From Parus major (Eukaryota > Chordata > Aves > Passeriformes > Paridae), in NCBI RefSeq assembly GCF_001522545.3, contig NC_031783.1:2695562-2759561 (forward strand): a stretch of 64,000 nt of DNA. The letters are read 5' to 3'. Each line of letters begins with the position of its first letter. Positions within the stretch are counted from its first letter, which is position 1. Positions 34,816 to 46,542 of the stretch are shown here, piece by piece. A program made the translations under genes and the position numbers. The notes under the pieces are model-generated. The model was given only the letters and a program-made list of their open reading frames with translations, was not told the DNA's origin and did not search any database.

Positions 34816-37800
34816 AAAAAAAAATTAAAGTTTTTTTACAGCACATCTACTTTTAAAATGAAACTTTCCCAAACTGTTTTTCCTTGTTTCATCATGTGAT
34901 TTTCTTTAGCACCAGAAAGCTCAGCGCTGAAAAGTAACAAGGGAAGAAGAGTATTTCTATTGTTTATTTAATGATAATGCAATGAGTTTACTGTTGGGGA
35001 AACGTGGAGGCTTCCTCTCCTCCCCAAAGTGACCTGCAAGAGCCTCTGGTGAGCAGTGGTTTGGCTGTGGTTCTGCAAAAGGTGTCTTTGCCCCTCTGTA
35101 GACAGGCTTCAAACCCAAATGGGCTTTGGAAGTTTGCTTTGGAAATCATCATTGGGATCTTTTAAATTAAAAAGCTGCTAAACTTGTTTAAATATAGGAA
35201 AACTTGGGGTAATTCTGGATCACTAGCCTTGGGAAAGACAGGAAACAAATACACTGCCAAACTGGTATTTTCTACCAATTACTCTTATCAAAGCACCTCT
35301 GTCACAAGACACTTTTCTCACTAAAGAAGCATGATAGGAAAATCACCAGGCATTTTGGTTAAGGGGCAGTGATCCAAGGAATAGCATTTAATCTGCAAGA
35401 CTTTTTGAAGGAATAACCACTGTCCTAAACCCCTTTGTTCAGGGGATTGGCCATCCCTACTCTGGAGCAGGTTTGACTGGAATTGGGGGAGAAGGAGCAT
35501 CCCTGTGGCCAAGCCCAAGGGCACCGAGGGTTTCTTCCCAAGTGCCTGGGGGAAGGCAAAGCTGTCTCCCAACTAAGATAAGCCAGGACACCTGATAAGA
35601 GCAGAGGAAGGAGTATTGTTCAGATGGAGCACAACACTGGGCTAAAGAGGAGACGTTATCTCCTGTTTAAGATGTAAGCTCTTGAAGAAATCAAGATCGA
35701 TATGGACCTAATGTGTTTTCTGCATCTGAATTGGAATATCACATGGAGATTTAATGGTTTCAGCTGCTGCCTGCTGCCTTCCTACCTCCAGTTGCCTTAA
35801 CTTGCCTCAAGCATCTCTGTTGTGACAACCCCTCCCACCCACAGACTCACCTCCTCCACTTGGGAAGATGCTATCCCCAAGAATGGTTATCTTAGACAGC
35901 AAAAGCAGTTTAGGGCTGTGCTGGAAATGCTGCTGCAAGTCTGGGGCAGGCTCTGAGCAGCCCACGGGGCTCAGATCCCTGAGTGACCACTGACCCTGCA
36001 CAGAACATCAGCGGTGAGCGACTCAGCCCCACCTGTGGCTGCGGCATTGCTGGGCCAGCGCTGGCTGGAGCCTCTCACTGTGTCCTCCCCAGACCTTGCC
36101 TCCACACAAACCAGCTAAAACAACACAGCTGCCCTGCTGATTATAAAAACAGCTTTCAGCAGAGAGGACCAGAGCTATTTTGCCTACAAGGGCAGAGGAA
36201 TTCCTATGACACAGGAAGACTGAAAAATAATCAGCGGAGTGCAGGCATTTAAGAGCAATGTTTTTTAAGCCACTCAAAAAGCAAATTACACCAACAACAG
36301 GGACTGATAACATACTTGTTATATAAATTCAACCCATTAAAATAATATTTACCAGTGCTTGGAAAGACATCCTGTTGAAAGCTGGCCTTTTAGGTAGGTG
36401 TGCTTGTAACATCACAGTTTTACAACCTGTTTGGTGAGCTGGCTACTCCCAAAAAATCACTCCAGCTCAGGAGCTGAGACAGGCAGAGCATCACTCAGAT
36501 CTTTGCTAGAGTCTTTGCATGCAGCTACTTCCAAACCCCATGTTGCTGGGATCAATCCAACATCAAAGCTTGGAAGGGAACTGATGCAGCAAATGGTCTG
36601 TGCTTGCCTTCTCCACTGGCCTGAGCTGACCAGCACTGAAGTTCATGCTTTGCTCTCTTGGTTTATTAGCATTCCTCAGTTAGCCAGTGTTTGCATCCCA
36701 ATCGTCCAGACACATTTTCCTCTGATGGAGGGTCTGATGGAGGTTTGTGCCTTGAATCACACCCTGTACACCTGCTGCCTTGGAGCAGAAGCCAGGTTTC
36801 CTCATTATTGAGCGTGACTGCTGTGTGTAAACAGCACACAGAGGGAAGAACCTAGCTCATCAGCAAACGAAGCTTTTATTGCCATTTTCCTCAGAGGAGG
36901 CCTAAATTCAAAGCACTGAGACATGTAAGTCTTGTCAAGCAGCAGGAGTCCCTTCTTTAACTTCATCTGGTTGTTCTTCATTTTTGCTGCCTTGAGCAAT
37001 TCTGCAAAAATTCCTTTGAAACTCGGGAGGCAGATAGGTTCAGCAGTGCCATGTAAAATCTGAGTAAAATCTGGTGCTGGAGTTTTAAAGCATGTAATGA
37101 AGAGCAAGTGCTGAAAACAGACAGAGTCTGTGTAAGCCAAAGGTCAAGGCTGTACATCCAGAATCCCAATTTTGGATTCTGCATGCATCCAGTTTGAGAG
37201 GCATAGAAAGAAAGGTTCCCCCTTATGAAGTTTAAAACTTACTAAAAATGAACCACTAGGATTGGGTTAGTTATTAGTAGAAGGCAGTGCACATATTGGT
37301 GGTAATTAAAGTCCTAGAAGGAGCCTATGGTGGGCATAGGAGGGATAAAATGCCTAAAGGAGAAAGAAGCATAGGATGGCCAGTAAGAAATTATTCTGCC
37401 TGTGAAAAAAAAACAAAACTGTGGCTAGTGAAATAAAAAATTAGGAGTGTGAAGAACTCTGGCATAAATGATCACAGCTTATCACAGGTATAACCATCAG
37501 TGCAGCCCCATGAGCCTGCTGGACTAGTGGGAGAGGAAGTGCTAAAAGCTAATTAATTTTGAAGAGTTCTTACATCTGTCTCTCCTGATAACAAGAAGTT
37601 ACATGACTCCTGCTTGCTTCAGAGCACTCCTCCATATAAATTGATGAATATGAAGAATTGCAGAAGGATGTGGCAGAGCAGCTGGATTTGTATCAAATGG
37701 AGCCTTTAATTAGTGGTCATCTACAGAGTTCTGTCCTGGGGGCATCCTCCTCCTCCCAGGCCCCTTTGGCCAAGGTCTGCCTCCTCCATCTCACAACATG

Positions 37801-39536
37801 ACGTGGATAATGCATGAGGAGCTGGTGTCAGGGTGCAGAATGAACTCACAGCTGCTTCTACATGGTCCCAAGCCTCCGTGGAGCCAGAGATGAGCAAGCT
37901 CCTGGCTCAGGCAGGGTGACCACCACAGACAGAGAAACCCCCTGGCCATGCTGGACACTCCCCTGTGTCACTGCATGAACTCTGGGCAGGTGGGGAGCTG
38001 TGGCAGCACCCGTTAACAGCACCCATGGCACAGGCTGCAAAGTTTCTCCAACAAGGTCTGACAGCTCCTGGCACTCACAGTGACACTAAACAAGCCTCTT
38101 GGAGGACTCTGTGTTTACAGCACTGCCATTAATAAAATCTCCTAATTCTGTAAACCTGTCATCACTTGCTTGAAGAATCAAAGGGTTTCCACTCTACAGA
38201 AAGACACTTTGCATTTGCACTACTAAAAACCAGACCAAACAGTGAATATTTTTCCCCAAATCCTTTTTTTTTTCTATCACAGGGATGCAGTCACAACAAT
38301 ATCTCATAACCCTTTTTTCTTTCTTCACAGACCATCTTTAAGGAAGGCATCTCATGGGTGAGATACAGGGTGCTGTCATCAGAGACAGAAAAGGAAAATC
38401 CATCTGGCTGGGGCTTAGCAGCACAAGTTGTGTTAAAGTGCAGTGGTCACCAAACAGACTAGAACTGGTCAGTCACCAATCCTACAGCAGAGCCATCACA
38501 GACTGAGCTGTTAGCCCATCTGCTGTGCTGTCTAAGCTCCTCAGGACAAGAGAAACAGGGCTCCTGGAGTGAGTCCAGTGAAGGACAACAAAGGGACTGG
38601 GGTATCTCTAATGAGGACAGGCTGAGGGAACTGGGCCTGTTTAGCCTCAAGAAGAGGTGGCTGAGAAGGGACCTCATCAATGGCCATCATCTGCAGGGAG
38701 GTTTCAGAGGATGGACCAGGCTGTGCTCTGTGGTGCCCAGCAACAGGACAAGAGGCAATGGGCAGAAACTGATGCCCAGGAAGTTCCACCTGAACATAAG
38801 GAAGAATTTCTTTCCTCTGCAGTGACTGAACACTGGAACAGATTGTCCAGAGAGGCTGTGGAGTCTCCATCACTGGAGATGCTTCAGAACCATCTGGACA
38901 CAATTCTGTGAAATCTGCTCTAGGATGACCCTGCTTGAGAAGGGAGGTTGGACCAAATAACCCACTGTGGTCTCTTCCAACCTGATCCATTCTGTGATTC
39001 TGAGAATTTGGCAGCATAGAATCTCAAGAGAAATACCCAGGTAAGTAGAAGGCTTTGTCTAACACTCAGAAGATGATGCATCTCAAATCAATTACTACAA
39101 AGTCATCCTACATTACCAACTTTTGCACTTGGCTTAAGAAACATTGCAGAAACTCCAACTGAACACTGTTTACTTTAGATCACTTAGAAGTATTTTATGC
39201 TGCAAATGTTCACAAGACTGGCAAGGCTGAGTAGCCTGTACAGTGATGAAGTAACTGAAAGGAAAGTGAGAATGATCTTGACCACGGTCTATTCAGACAT
39301 TCCACCCAAGCCCAGCTGTGCCTCTCTCCCAGAACAAGCCCAGAGCAGCACTGCTGAGGACACATGTGGCTGTCCCCCAGGCTGGGGTTACTTACACGCT
39401 GCTGTCTGTCAGTGACATGGTGTCGGCATCGCTGGACATGCTCTGCTGCTCGCTGTCGTTGGCACTGGTGGCTGGTGCCAAAGCATAGCCCGTGTTGACA
39501 TAGTAGGGGTTAACAGGCTCTCTCCACGACCCATGC
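9329..39536 (-). CDS. AXIN1: AXIN1, 3' eight coding exons (5' part outside the window)
   Basis: Axin is the scaffold of the cytoplasmic beta-catenin destruction complex, binding APC, GSK3, CK1, beta-catenin and Dishevelled. In transcript order the coding exons are 39396-39536, 32242-32338, 24683-24820, 18499-19052, 16076-16252, 15264-15509, 9948-10118 and 9329-9455. All have AG acceptors and GT donors. Together they make 1651 nt and 549 residues plus stop with every phase consistent. Domain order matches vertebrate Axin-1: linker after the RGS domain ([12 protein letters not shown]), GSK3-binding region, beta-catenin helix ([14 protein letters not shown]), His-rich stretch, [15 protein letters not shown] block, and C-terminal DIX domain ending KVEKID. 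The first exon seen completes a split codon, so coding sequence continues upstream. The RGS exon and ATG are not found up to 64000. The human alternative 36-residue exon before DIX was not found either. Confidence 0.95.
9456..9947 (-). other. AXIN1 intron splitting the DIX domain
   Basis: A 492-bp phase-2 intron between donor GTAAGG and a T-rich acceptor. No repeat or other gene recognised. Confidence 0.8.
9948..10118 (-). CDS. AXIN1: AXIN1 exon: first half of the DIX domain
   Basis: A 171-nt exon encoding a basic lead-in ([13 protein letters not shown]) and the start of DIX ([19 protein letters not shown], then [17 protein letters not shown]). The acceptor is a CAGCAG tandem, so the exon may start at 10118 (extra Ser) or 10115 (without it). 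Both keep frame with the preceding exon. The lead-in is longer and more basic than the human sequence I recall at this place. Confidence 0.95.
11900..12500 (-). mobile_element. CR1 LINE fragment, ORF2 endonuclease-reverse transcriptase region, decayed
   Basis: On the - strand the sequence reads as broken CR1 ORF2. At about 12340-12440 it gives a linker resembling GxVGPxxxxxGEL followed by [13 protein letters not shown]. At about 12195-12240 it gives the reverse-transcriptase entry motif [12 protein letters not shown]. At about 12040-12110 it gives the FxKGKKGxxxNYRPV-like block. Stops and frame changes interrupt it, so it is inactive. CR1 is the dominant LINE of birds. It has the same orientation as AXIN1. 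The ends are approximate because similarity fades. Confidence 0.82.
12501..15263. other. Intronic unique DNA
   Basis: Intron sequence between the CR1 fragment and the next AXIN1 exon. Open frames here are short and in conflicting frames. No repeat family or RNA gene recognised. Confidence 0.5.
15264..15509 (-). CDS. AXIN1: AXIN1 exon: linker upstream of the DIX domain
   Basis: A 246-nt exon encoding [19 protein letters not shown], then [19 protein letters not shown] and [19 protein letters not shown]. The last part is a charged helix, likely coiled coil. The acceptor was chosen at TAG before 15509 because the preceding exon ends in GG and needs one base to complete Gly, giving HGSSGAKK as in human. 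The donor is GTATGA, phase 2. Confidence 0.95.
15510..16075 (-). other. AXIN1 intron
   Basis: A 566-bp intron between donor GTAAGG (16075) and a TGTGTGTAG acceptor. No repeat or other gene recognised. Confidence 0.75.
16076..16252 (-). CDS. AXIN1: AXIN1 exon: conserved [15 protein letters not shown] block
   Basis: A 177-nt exon encoding [19 protein letters not shown], an acidic stretch, and [20 protein letters not shown] ending at HG. It lies between the beta-catenin-binding helix and DIX, in the part of Axin mapped to PP2A and other partners. It starts with one base completing Ser and ends with two bases of Gly. Confidence 0.96.
16309..16418. repeat. Five-copy 22-bp tandem array
   Basis: Five head-to-tail copies start at 16309, 16331, 16353, 16375 and 16397. 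Each reads GGACACATCTATCTCC followed by AGACAT. Only copy 1 differs, with T for C in ATCTAT. The near-identity points to recent expansion. The array ends 57 bp upstream (AXIN1 sense) of the exon starting at 16252. Confidence 0.95.
17009..17034. repeat. T26 homopolymer
   Basis: Twenty-six consecutive Ts, i.e. an A-tract on the AXIN1 strand. It may be the poly(A) remnant of a retroposed sequence. The flanks are not recognisable as a processed gene and I see no target-site duplication. Confidence 0.9.
18499..19052 (-). CDS. AXIN1: AXIN1 exon: beta-catenin-binding region and His-rich linker
   Basis: The largest AXIN1 exon here, 554 nt. It begins [13 protein letters not shown], continues through [20 protein letters not shown] and the beta-catenin-binding helix [16 protein letters not shown], then a Ser/Pro-rich stretch with likely GSK3/CK1 sites ([16 protein letters not shown]). 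A histidine cluster ([13 protein letters not shown]) and [20 protein letters not shown] follow. It ends with two bases of Ser before GTGAGT. Human AXIN1 has the same order. Confidence 0.97.
19072..19290 (-). mobile_element. CR1 LINE 3' end, diverged
   Basis: On the - strand the order of words matches the CR1 tail: a diverged TGGCACAGG...CCAGAG, then GGTTTTCAAGATCTGACTGG, then GACCT, AATCCTGCTGCAAGCAG, and ending near CATTCTCTGATTG, the degenerate terminal ATTCTATGATTCT repeat. It lies in AXIN1 orientation and stops about 20 bp before the exon at 19052. The upper boundary is approximate. Confidence 0.72.
21192..21420. repeat. Degenerate minisatellite, 22-bp units
   Basis: About ten imperfect copies of a unit near GAGCTGGGCAAGGCCTGGCA plus two bases. 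GGGCAA(G/A)(G/A)CCTGG recurs at 22-bp spacing at first and less regularly around 21250-21310. It abuts the 20-bp array without a gap, and its last unit (CCAGGCGGGCAGGTG) merges into it. Confidence 0.8.
21421..22010. repeat. Minisatellite, about 29 copies of a 20-bp unit
   Basis: Three 20-bp units per 60 bases run from 21421 to about 22008 without length change. The core is GCAGGTGACACTCTGGG, preceded by a variable three-base spacer (TGT, CAG, CGG, CGT, AGT, CAT, TGG). I count 18 exact CAGGTG E-boxes. Other units have CAGAGG, CAGGGG, CAGGTA or CAAGTG. All three - strand frames stay open through the array because the unit contains no stop there. Confidence 0.97.
24683..24820 (-). CDS. AXIN1: AXIN1 exon: GSK3-interacting helix
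   Basis: A 138-nt phase-0 exon of 46 codons: [16 protein letters not shown], then [19 protein letters not shown] and [11 protein letters not shown]. It contains the amphipathic helix that docks in the GSK3-beta groove (human VEPQKFAEELIHRLEAVQ) and a charged continuation. The donor GCG|GTCAGT is weak because +3 is C, but it is the only one that keeps phase with the next exon. Confidence 0.96.
24821..32241 (-). other. AXIN1 intron, 7.4 kb
   Basis: Between donor GTAAGT (32241) and a CTGCAG acceptor. It becomes AT-rich near 25.5-25.8 kb and 30.2-31.4 kb. A near duplicate CTAAGTGTGGAAGATG occurs twice at about 29700-29745. Around 30290-30960 the sequence has many homeodomain-like TAATT words and may be conserved non-coding DNA. 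No exon or RNA gene seen. Confidence 0.65.
32242..32338 (-). CDS. AXIN1: AXIN1 exon: start of the GSK3-binding region
   Basis: A 97-nt exon encoding [18 protein letters not shown] and [14 protein letters not shown]. It completes a split Val codon and ends in phase 0 before GTAAGT. The sequence is nearly the human one ([19 protein letters not shown]). Confidence 0.97.
34371..34415. repeat. (TTTC)n(TC)n(T)n microsatellite
   Basis: TTTC repeats pass into CT dinucleotides and then a run of Ts. On the AXIN1 strand it is an A-run followed by GA and GAAA repeats. Confidence 0.92.
34776..34811. repeat. (AT)18 microsatellite
   Basis: Thirty-six alternating A and T bases, followed at 34814 by an A-tract. 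Likely polymorphic. Confidence 0.95.
38540..39003 (+). mobile_element. CR1 LINE 3' end
   Basis: A clear avian CR1 tail on the + strand: GAGTCCAGTGAAGG, GAGGACAGGCTGAGGGA, CTGTTTAGCCTCAAGAAGAG, GGACCTCATCAATGG, ACAGGACAAGAGGCAATGGG, AGGAAGTTCCACCTGAACAT, CACTGGAACAGATTG, GAGTCTCCATCACTGGAGAT, GGTTGGACCAAATAA, and the terminal ATTCTGTGATTCTG. The element is 5'-truncated, as most CR1 copies are. It is antisense to AXIN1. The left boundary is approximate. Confidence 0.93.
39396..39536 (-). CDS. AXIN1: AXIN1 exon following the RGS-domain exon
   Basis: A 141-nt exon encoding [20 protein letters not shown], then [15 protein letters not shown] and [11 protein letters not shown], ending with two bases of Val. 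The Ser/Thr-rich part precedes the GSK3-binding region. The exon begins by completing a codon, so an upstream coding exon (the RGS exon in all vertebrate Axins I know) must follow beyond 39537. The acceptor is CCCTCACAG. The donor GTAAGT was chosen over the nearer GTGTAA because it keeps phase with the next exon. Confidence 0.96.
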
Positions 39537-42500
39537 CTGTGAGGGAAAAATGAGAGTCAAGTTAGAAGGACACAACTTTGACCATGCTCTGCATCACCAG
39601 GCAGAAGGACTCCACCTGAAGCCCCAGCCTCAACGATGGCTACAGAATGAGCTGTGTTCACACTATGCTGCACTGATAGAATCATGAACAATTTGACTCC
39701 TAACTGGAAGAAAAAGGGAATTAATGCAGTAATGAAGATGATGCTGTTAGAGATAAGGGAGGGAATGAGACTGTATGGAAGAAGTCCTGTTTCCACCAGG
39801 GTTTATGGAGTCTGTAGGCTAGCTGCTCAGCACTGTCACTCTATGAGCATCTAAAAGCAATACCTAGACAAATACCTTTTCTTAGTCAAAATAGGCTTCT
39901 GCTCTTCCAACAGACAGGAATGTGTAGCAGAGCTCACCCATTCTATGCTTACTTTAACATCTCTCCAACACATTTGTAGAGGAAAGGAGGTGAACAAACA
40001 GCTGTTGCTCATAGCACAGTACCTAAAGCCGACCTCCACTGTTGCGCTGAGGTACATTGGACACCTGCAAATTCCACCAGGAAGGACCCCATAATCACAC
40101 CAGCTTTTCCAGTGGACAGTCTGCTCAGGATCCATGAAGACTGGTTTGTACACAACCCATGCCTTGTTATTCAAGTACGCATGCAGGCCAGCCTCATTCT
40201 CCTCAGCAAAGGATCAGGATGGGAGGCTGCCTGCATGAGCTAGCCTGGGAAATGAGTTCCTTGCTCAGGCAGAGACCTGGTGGTGAAGCACCCTGTGAAC
40301 CAAGCAGGCAAGAATTCCATCATGCTGACTCTGCCACCAGCATAGAAAAGCCACTGCTGCCAATGTGCCTCCAGCTCTGCCACCCTGCAGGACAGATAGG
40401 CCATGCAGGCATCTTGTTCTCCTACAAGTCATTTTGTAATGTGCCCTAAGAAGGAACAAGCTGAAATGTTCACATAAACCAAAGAGCACTTAATTCCCAG
40501 CTTTCCCTGCCTGCCCCTCTGCATGAAGAGCAGCATTTTTAAGATACCTTGATGCTGATGAAAGCTTGGGTTTTCCAGGCTCTGAAAATCACAGTCCTGT
40601 TTCAGTTCAGCTCACAAAGCTCATCAGCATCATTATTTATTTAGTAACTCAGTAACTGGCACCTGGTGGATGTGATTTGCAATGGGTCCTGTGCAAACAT
40701 CTCCATGGAGGACACATCCCTGTTCTGCCAAGAAAAATGATTCTGGTTCTACTGCAGTGGTTAAAGTCCTACAGACAACAGAAAGCAGCCCCTGCCCCAA
40801 TGAGTTTACATTTAGACAAGACAAGGAAAGCCATGAGAAACACACAGATGGAGGGAGCAGAGGTGAGGAAGGCACCAGCAAAGGGTAAAGCTGGCAGTTT
40901 GTGTATGTCTGTATGGATTATAAACACAGGACAGGCAATGCACAAACTGGGACTGGCAGAGAGCCCATTTAAGGCAGAGGTTTTTGGATGCTGTTATCTA
41001 AAGTATGGCACATGGTGCACCAGGATGGAAGCATTACCAAAGTATTTTAAAATCAGAACTGGACAGGGTTACAGCCTTCAGCTAATGCATTGTTCACCCA
41101 GCTCCTATTCACCTGCCTGTTGGGTGGTCAGCACACAACCTATTTTCCTTGTAATTCAAGGGGTTCTGCATATTCACTGGTCACTAGGAAAAATCATATT
41201 GTTTCAGGTCCATTATGGGGTTGGTTAAAAACAGATTACTCTCCGAAAAAGAAAACTATTCTGTGTGCCACCAACCAACCAAAACTCCGAGTTATTTCTC
41301 CTTGGATGATTAAACTTAGCACAGCTGCAGAATGGTGCAAAGGGCATTTAAAACTGAACCAGCTGAGGCTTTTCATGGGAGCCTTGTGAGGTTTCTCCAT
41401 GCTCAGGTACAATACAGAGTCAGTTGGGGCTGAGCACAGGGATGCCTTGGGATGGTCACAGACACCTTCTAGCATGTAAACTTTCTGCCAGTTGCTGCAG
41501 ATGTGCACTAGAGCAAACTCCTTTCTATATTCCATCAGATTTCAGAACAGCTTTCTTGGGCAAGTACTGGAAATAATTTGAACAAGTTCATCCCTAAAAA
41601 GCAAGGGATAATAAGTGAAAACCTTACCAGCCCCCTTCAGCTGTTCTCCCTGTGCAGAACGGTCAGTTCTGAACATTAAAGGAGCGCTGTGCAATGCAAA
41701 CCTCCTGTCAAATCCAACATGACAGCGGTGTGATGGAGCCTGAGACAACCTCTTAAATTGAGGCAGGAATGATGGATAGCTCAGGCCTTCCCTGAGGGCA
41801 AAGAGAAGGATGATTTTTTGGACAACCCAATTAAAATATAGCACCAACTTCTAGTGGACCTTTTGCCAGGACTCTCTGGAAGAGGCATGGATTATTCTAG
41901 CAGTATACTAAGAAAGCACTCAGATATACAGAATAAAATGCACAGGGCAATCCATTTCTCCTTTGTATCTGCTGATATAAAGACAGAGCAGCAGAGAGCA
42001 CCTGAAGAGGTCATTGGGTGTGATACTGTGATGGCTGAAGGAACCAAGAGTCAGCAGATGGGTCCTGGAACGTCCCTGGCACCTCTGGAAGAGTTGGGAT
42101 GGTTGGGCTCTCCCACAACACTCCCCAGCTGTGGTCTTCTCACTGAGGATGCAGATTTGGTCACAACTGTTGTATTTAACTAAAATTACACACTTAAGCA
42201 TGTATACAACAGGGATTACTTCAATTTTAGCTCTGCCTCTAATACATCAATGCAAATGTAAACTTTTGGTAAGCGTAAGGAGATGGAAAGGGTATAGGAT
42301 TTCAAAGCAATCATAACAGGTTACATTACTTTTGAGGAATCCATCTGTATTCAATCCTTCTCCTAATGTTCTCCCTCCCTGACAACTCTCTTCAGCTGGC
42401 TCGTATCACTATTTGAATGTTTTGTGCTGTGCCTCTGAAGAACACTTTCAACATCTATTAGGAGGAAAACATTAAAGGAACATGGAGTCTAACAAAAAAA

Positions 42501-45500
42501 CCTGGTCACTTCTGATCTGAGAGGGGAGGCTGCTTTAAAAGAGATTCAGGCACCCTCAGAGCGATTTGAAATGTCAGCTAAAAACCTCACATACCGAGCT
42601 CTATGCACTGATAAGGGTGATAAAAGGAAAGGTGACCATTTAAAGTTAGACTTCACAAAAATTCCTGCAGCCTTCCAGAATTTTATTTCATTTTTTAAGA
42701 CAGAAAGAGCAATGAGCATTTTTGAAACGAACACAGAACATTTCATACATTGCAGAAATAAAGCTGCATGTCTCTTCTGCAGCTCTCAGTTGCTCAACCC
42801 TCAAAATAATCACATAGGGAACAATTATAACAGAGATCACAGCGACCTGAGTAAGTCAGCCTGACCAGCTGCCTTTTCTTTGCATAAAACCCTCTGCTGA
42901 TCACTGCACATTCTGGTAATGCTGACAAGGGCTTAAACTGCTGTAGAAAAACAGAAAGAATTGCCTTGAGGCTTCCTTCTACCTGTTCTGGGTTTATTTT
43001 GCATGTTGTCTTGGATGCATCCCATCCGTCCCCAGAAGTCTCACTCCTCTGACCAAGCACCCAGCACTTGGGACATCAGTACCATCAGATCTTGGAGCAG
43101 AGAGGTGAGGTCCTCTTCAGTACTCCTGCTGTATGTGGAGTTCCCACTGCATCCTGAGTCCCTAAGGGCATCCTTTTCCTTCCAGCCTGGGAACCTCAGT
43201 CTCTCTCACACAACTTCCCCTGATGGCTATTTCAATTTTAATTCAAAGATGCAAAGTCCCCAACCTTTGCCAAACATGTTACTCTGCTCTATGCAAAAAT
43301 CCCAGGGTTGGTGTGCTCTGGGGAAGAATTGCATCATCTTCAAGCACCCACAGTGGGAGGAAGAGCTCACTGATCCCGCCTCCAAAGCCAAATCCGAGTG
43401 GCACTCCCTTTGGTTCTCACCAGTTACGCACCTCCTTCGCTGATGTTCTTCATCAAGCATGGGAAAAAAAACCACTAAGGCAACAAGAAAACTTCCTTGA
43501 AGATGAAAGGCCTCTAGGCAACTAATTTCTGTAGAATTTAAATTTCCACTGGAGGGAGTAAGTTGTGCAACATCCTACTGGCAGGTCTGAGAGACATGGT
43601 CTTCCCAAGCCTGCTAGCAGCTCCAGGACGGCTGGAACAGCTCCCAGTTTAACAGGGAAGCTGATCAATCCATCAGTTTTCATTGCTACCCCGTTCTGCA
43701 GCTCCAGCACTAAATTTTTATGACACACTGACATTTTCTGGAAGAAAATTTTTCCTCAAAATAATTGAAGCTGTGAGAGAGTCCAAGCAGACCTCCTCTT
43801 GCAAGGGTGCCCCACCTCCTTGACTCGGAAACTCCAAAATCCCTGGTGGCATGGGAAGCTCCTCCAAACCCCTGCACTACCAAGGAAGCAGCTGTTTGAG
43901 ACAGTATTAGCAAATCCAAGTGTGGGGGGTAGAAAAAAATAATTAAAAATTACTTACTTCCACCCAAGAAACAAAATGTCCTAGAATCACAGGCTGCTGA
44001 ATCTCTAGCTGGCCACTTACTTCCAAAACTTACATCTACCAACAAGCAGGTGAGTGTTACACCCTTCATGCAGTTCCACATTTCATTATCACAAGCAGTC
44101 AATCAAATTAAAAGCTGCACATGTTGGTTTATGATGTATGAGCCGAAGCAAATCCCTTCAGCGTGCCTAAAGAGCACGTGCTGACAAGAGTGTCCCAGCA
44201 GCAGGGTCACCTTTAAACAAGGGATTACAACAGCATCCACCGTGGAGTCCGACTTACAAGATTACATTAATCCACCACCTGAACAGAAAAGTGTTTCTGA
44301 TCCGTGGTACCAATGACTATCACAGAAGTTGCATCATACAGCTTTTCCCAAACCATCATCATGGGAACGTTTTGGAGTTAAGAACAAAAAGTCTATGAAG
44401 ATGCAAAGCTGAAAACCTTCACTCCTGACTGGATTTGATCTGTGCTAAAAATGCAAAGTCGGCTCAAGAGGTTAAAATTGGGGATTTACCTGATAATCTG
44501 ACTGCAGATTGTTGGGATTGCTCCACTTAACACTCTTCCCAATTACTCTGGGTACTCAGATGCTGCTGTGCATCTCAACTTTATCACTGCCAATGTCAGG
44601 CTAATCACATGTGTTCCAGGCAAGGGCAGCTTCTTCAAAGATCACATCAATTCTGGACAAGTTAATCTGTTCTTTGAGGTCTCCAGATGGCTCTTGCCAA
44701 GAAAGTTCACTTCCAGCTCTGCAGCCGGCGAGCACAGCGGCCCCAGAGCTCTGCAGAGCATTACAAAGGAGCCAGATCAAAGTTGTGTCTTACAAAAAAA
44801 AAGAAATCTGAAGTTTGAAAAGCAACAGCAGCCTGTCACTTGTAGGCTTAAAGATGACTTCTGCATGCTCCAGCTATCAGGGAATTTATGATTACAGTCT
44901 GGCTTTTAAAAGCTGATGAAAAAAATGACGCTCTTTAGCACTCCTTGCCTTTGCAAATCTGTATCTTCTTCCCTGGGTATTCATCCTCCCACGCCAGAGG
45001 AAGAAGGGAAATAAATAAAAATGTAACTAAAAGTACAGATAAGGGCTCTTCTCTTTTCTTCTAAGGCATTCAATTCCATTTTAGGACTACATGGAGATTA
45101 CTTTATGGGGAGCTTCAGCATTTATTGTGAAGTATTAAAGCACAGTTACAAAAGCTAAATCCAAGATTTACCAGACTGAGTTTCCAGTTTCTAACTCCTT
45201 TGCATTTACCAAGGACATGTTACATCTCATGCTGGACTAATGTACAGAGGATGCATTAATTATAACCAGTAATTCAGATCATAGGATACAGCAAGGTGGG
45301 GGAGAATCTAGGAAGGAAGTTGAAATACAGGAAATAAAATGTTTGCCTTAGGAGGCAAATAAGGACTAGATAGGCTAAATATTGTGGCTATGCTGCCCTA
45401 TCACCACCCTAACCTTCTTAGGAAAGGCTTTCAGACAACAGGATGAAACCACTGTGTTCCAAGGAAACTGCAGAACAAGTCCCTCAAGATTTCATCTGAC

Positions 45501-46542
45501 TGTCTATCTCCAAACCAGCCCTCCCAGCTCCTCCTTCCCAATGGAGGTGAGGCTGTGCTCACTCATCACCCCAGTGTAATACTGTATTTTGTCCTCTAGT
45601 TACAGATTTAAAATCAAAACTGCAAAAATCTGAGTCTGACAAATAATAATAGCAAGTCCTTCCCAAAAACTATGCATCTCTTCCCTAGAACAAGACCACA
45701 AACCTCATTTATTTAATAGTCCAAAGCACAAGATACTCATTAAAATGGAAAAAAAACCAACAAAACAACACAATGTCTGCAAAACAATTAACTGGACAAT
45801 TGGATCATCTTCCTAAAATAAAGCAAATATTGCAGAACATTCTGTTCCATATCTAACAGTAAGAGGTATCTGCCTAGATTAATTTCAATATATTAGCATG
45901 AGTTTATACCATAGCATAGTAGTTTTGTTTGGTTTTTTAAATGATGACATGATTCATATGAATCCTTATCCATCATGAAAAGCTGACAATATTAGGGACA
46001 TTTTCTATAAAATATACAGGATATTTGGCTGCATTAATTGCAACTGAACAATGCTTTAGAGCAGCCAGGCTGCATCAGCCATCCAAAAGCTGCTGTAGTG
46101 ACTTCAGAAGCTACAAAAGAAGGGCAAACCCAGCAGTGTGTGTGCATTTTGGATATCCAGGGTACACTGCTGCCACCCATGAGCCACACTCACCTCCACG
46201 TCCTGACCTCTGCCAGACAATACATCACAGGAGGACAACTGTTTTTAATATTTTATTGGGACAGAATCAAGCTTGTGCAGGATTGTGCAGAACAACCAAG
46301 CACAAAACGAGTGTGACCTGAGTCTTCATCCCTGATTTTTTGACCCTCCAAATGTGCTCTCCTTGGGGCACCAGGATCACTAGCATGGACACAGGTAGAG
46401 AGGGCTGATAATACAGTCTCCTCTCCCCTGCTTAAACTGAGAGCTGGGGAAAATTCAGCAAGAGGCTGATTGGCAAGAGCTCTCCACTCTGCTAACTGGC
46501 TTCTCAGACTGAAATGACATCTATGTTTAATACAAATGATTT

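Larger units (their letters stand above)
32339..39395 (-). other. AXIN1 intron, 7.1 kb
   Basis: It holds a TTTC/CT microsatellite (34371-34415), a (TA)18 tract (34776-34811) and a CR1 3' end (38540-39003, opposite orientation to AXIN1). The block 34100-34350 keeps scattered CpGs and homeodomain-like words. No exon seen. Confidence 0.65.

Noticed and set aside
40677..41228. 183-codon + strand frame in the long AXIN1 intron
   Set aside because: Composition is that of random intron DNA. No domain, no promoter or poly(A) context.
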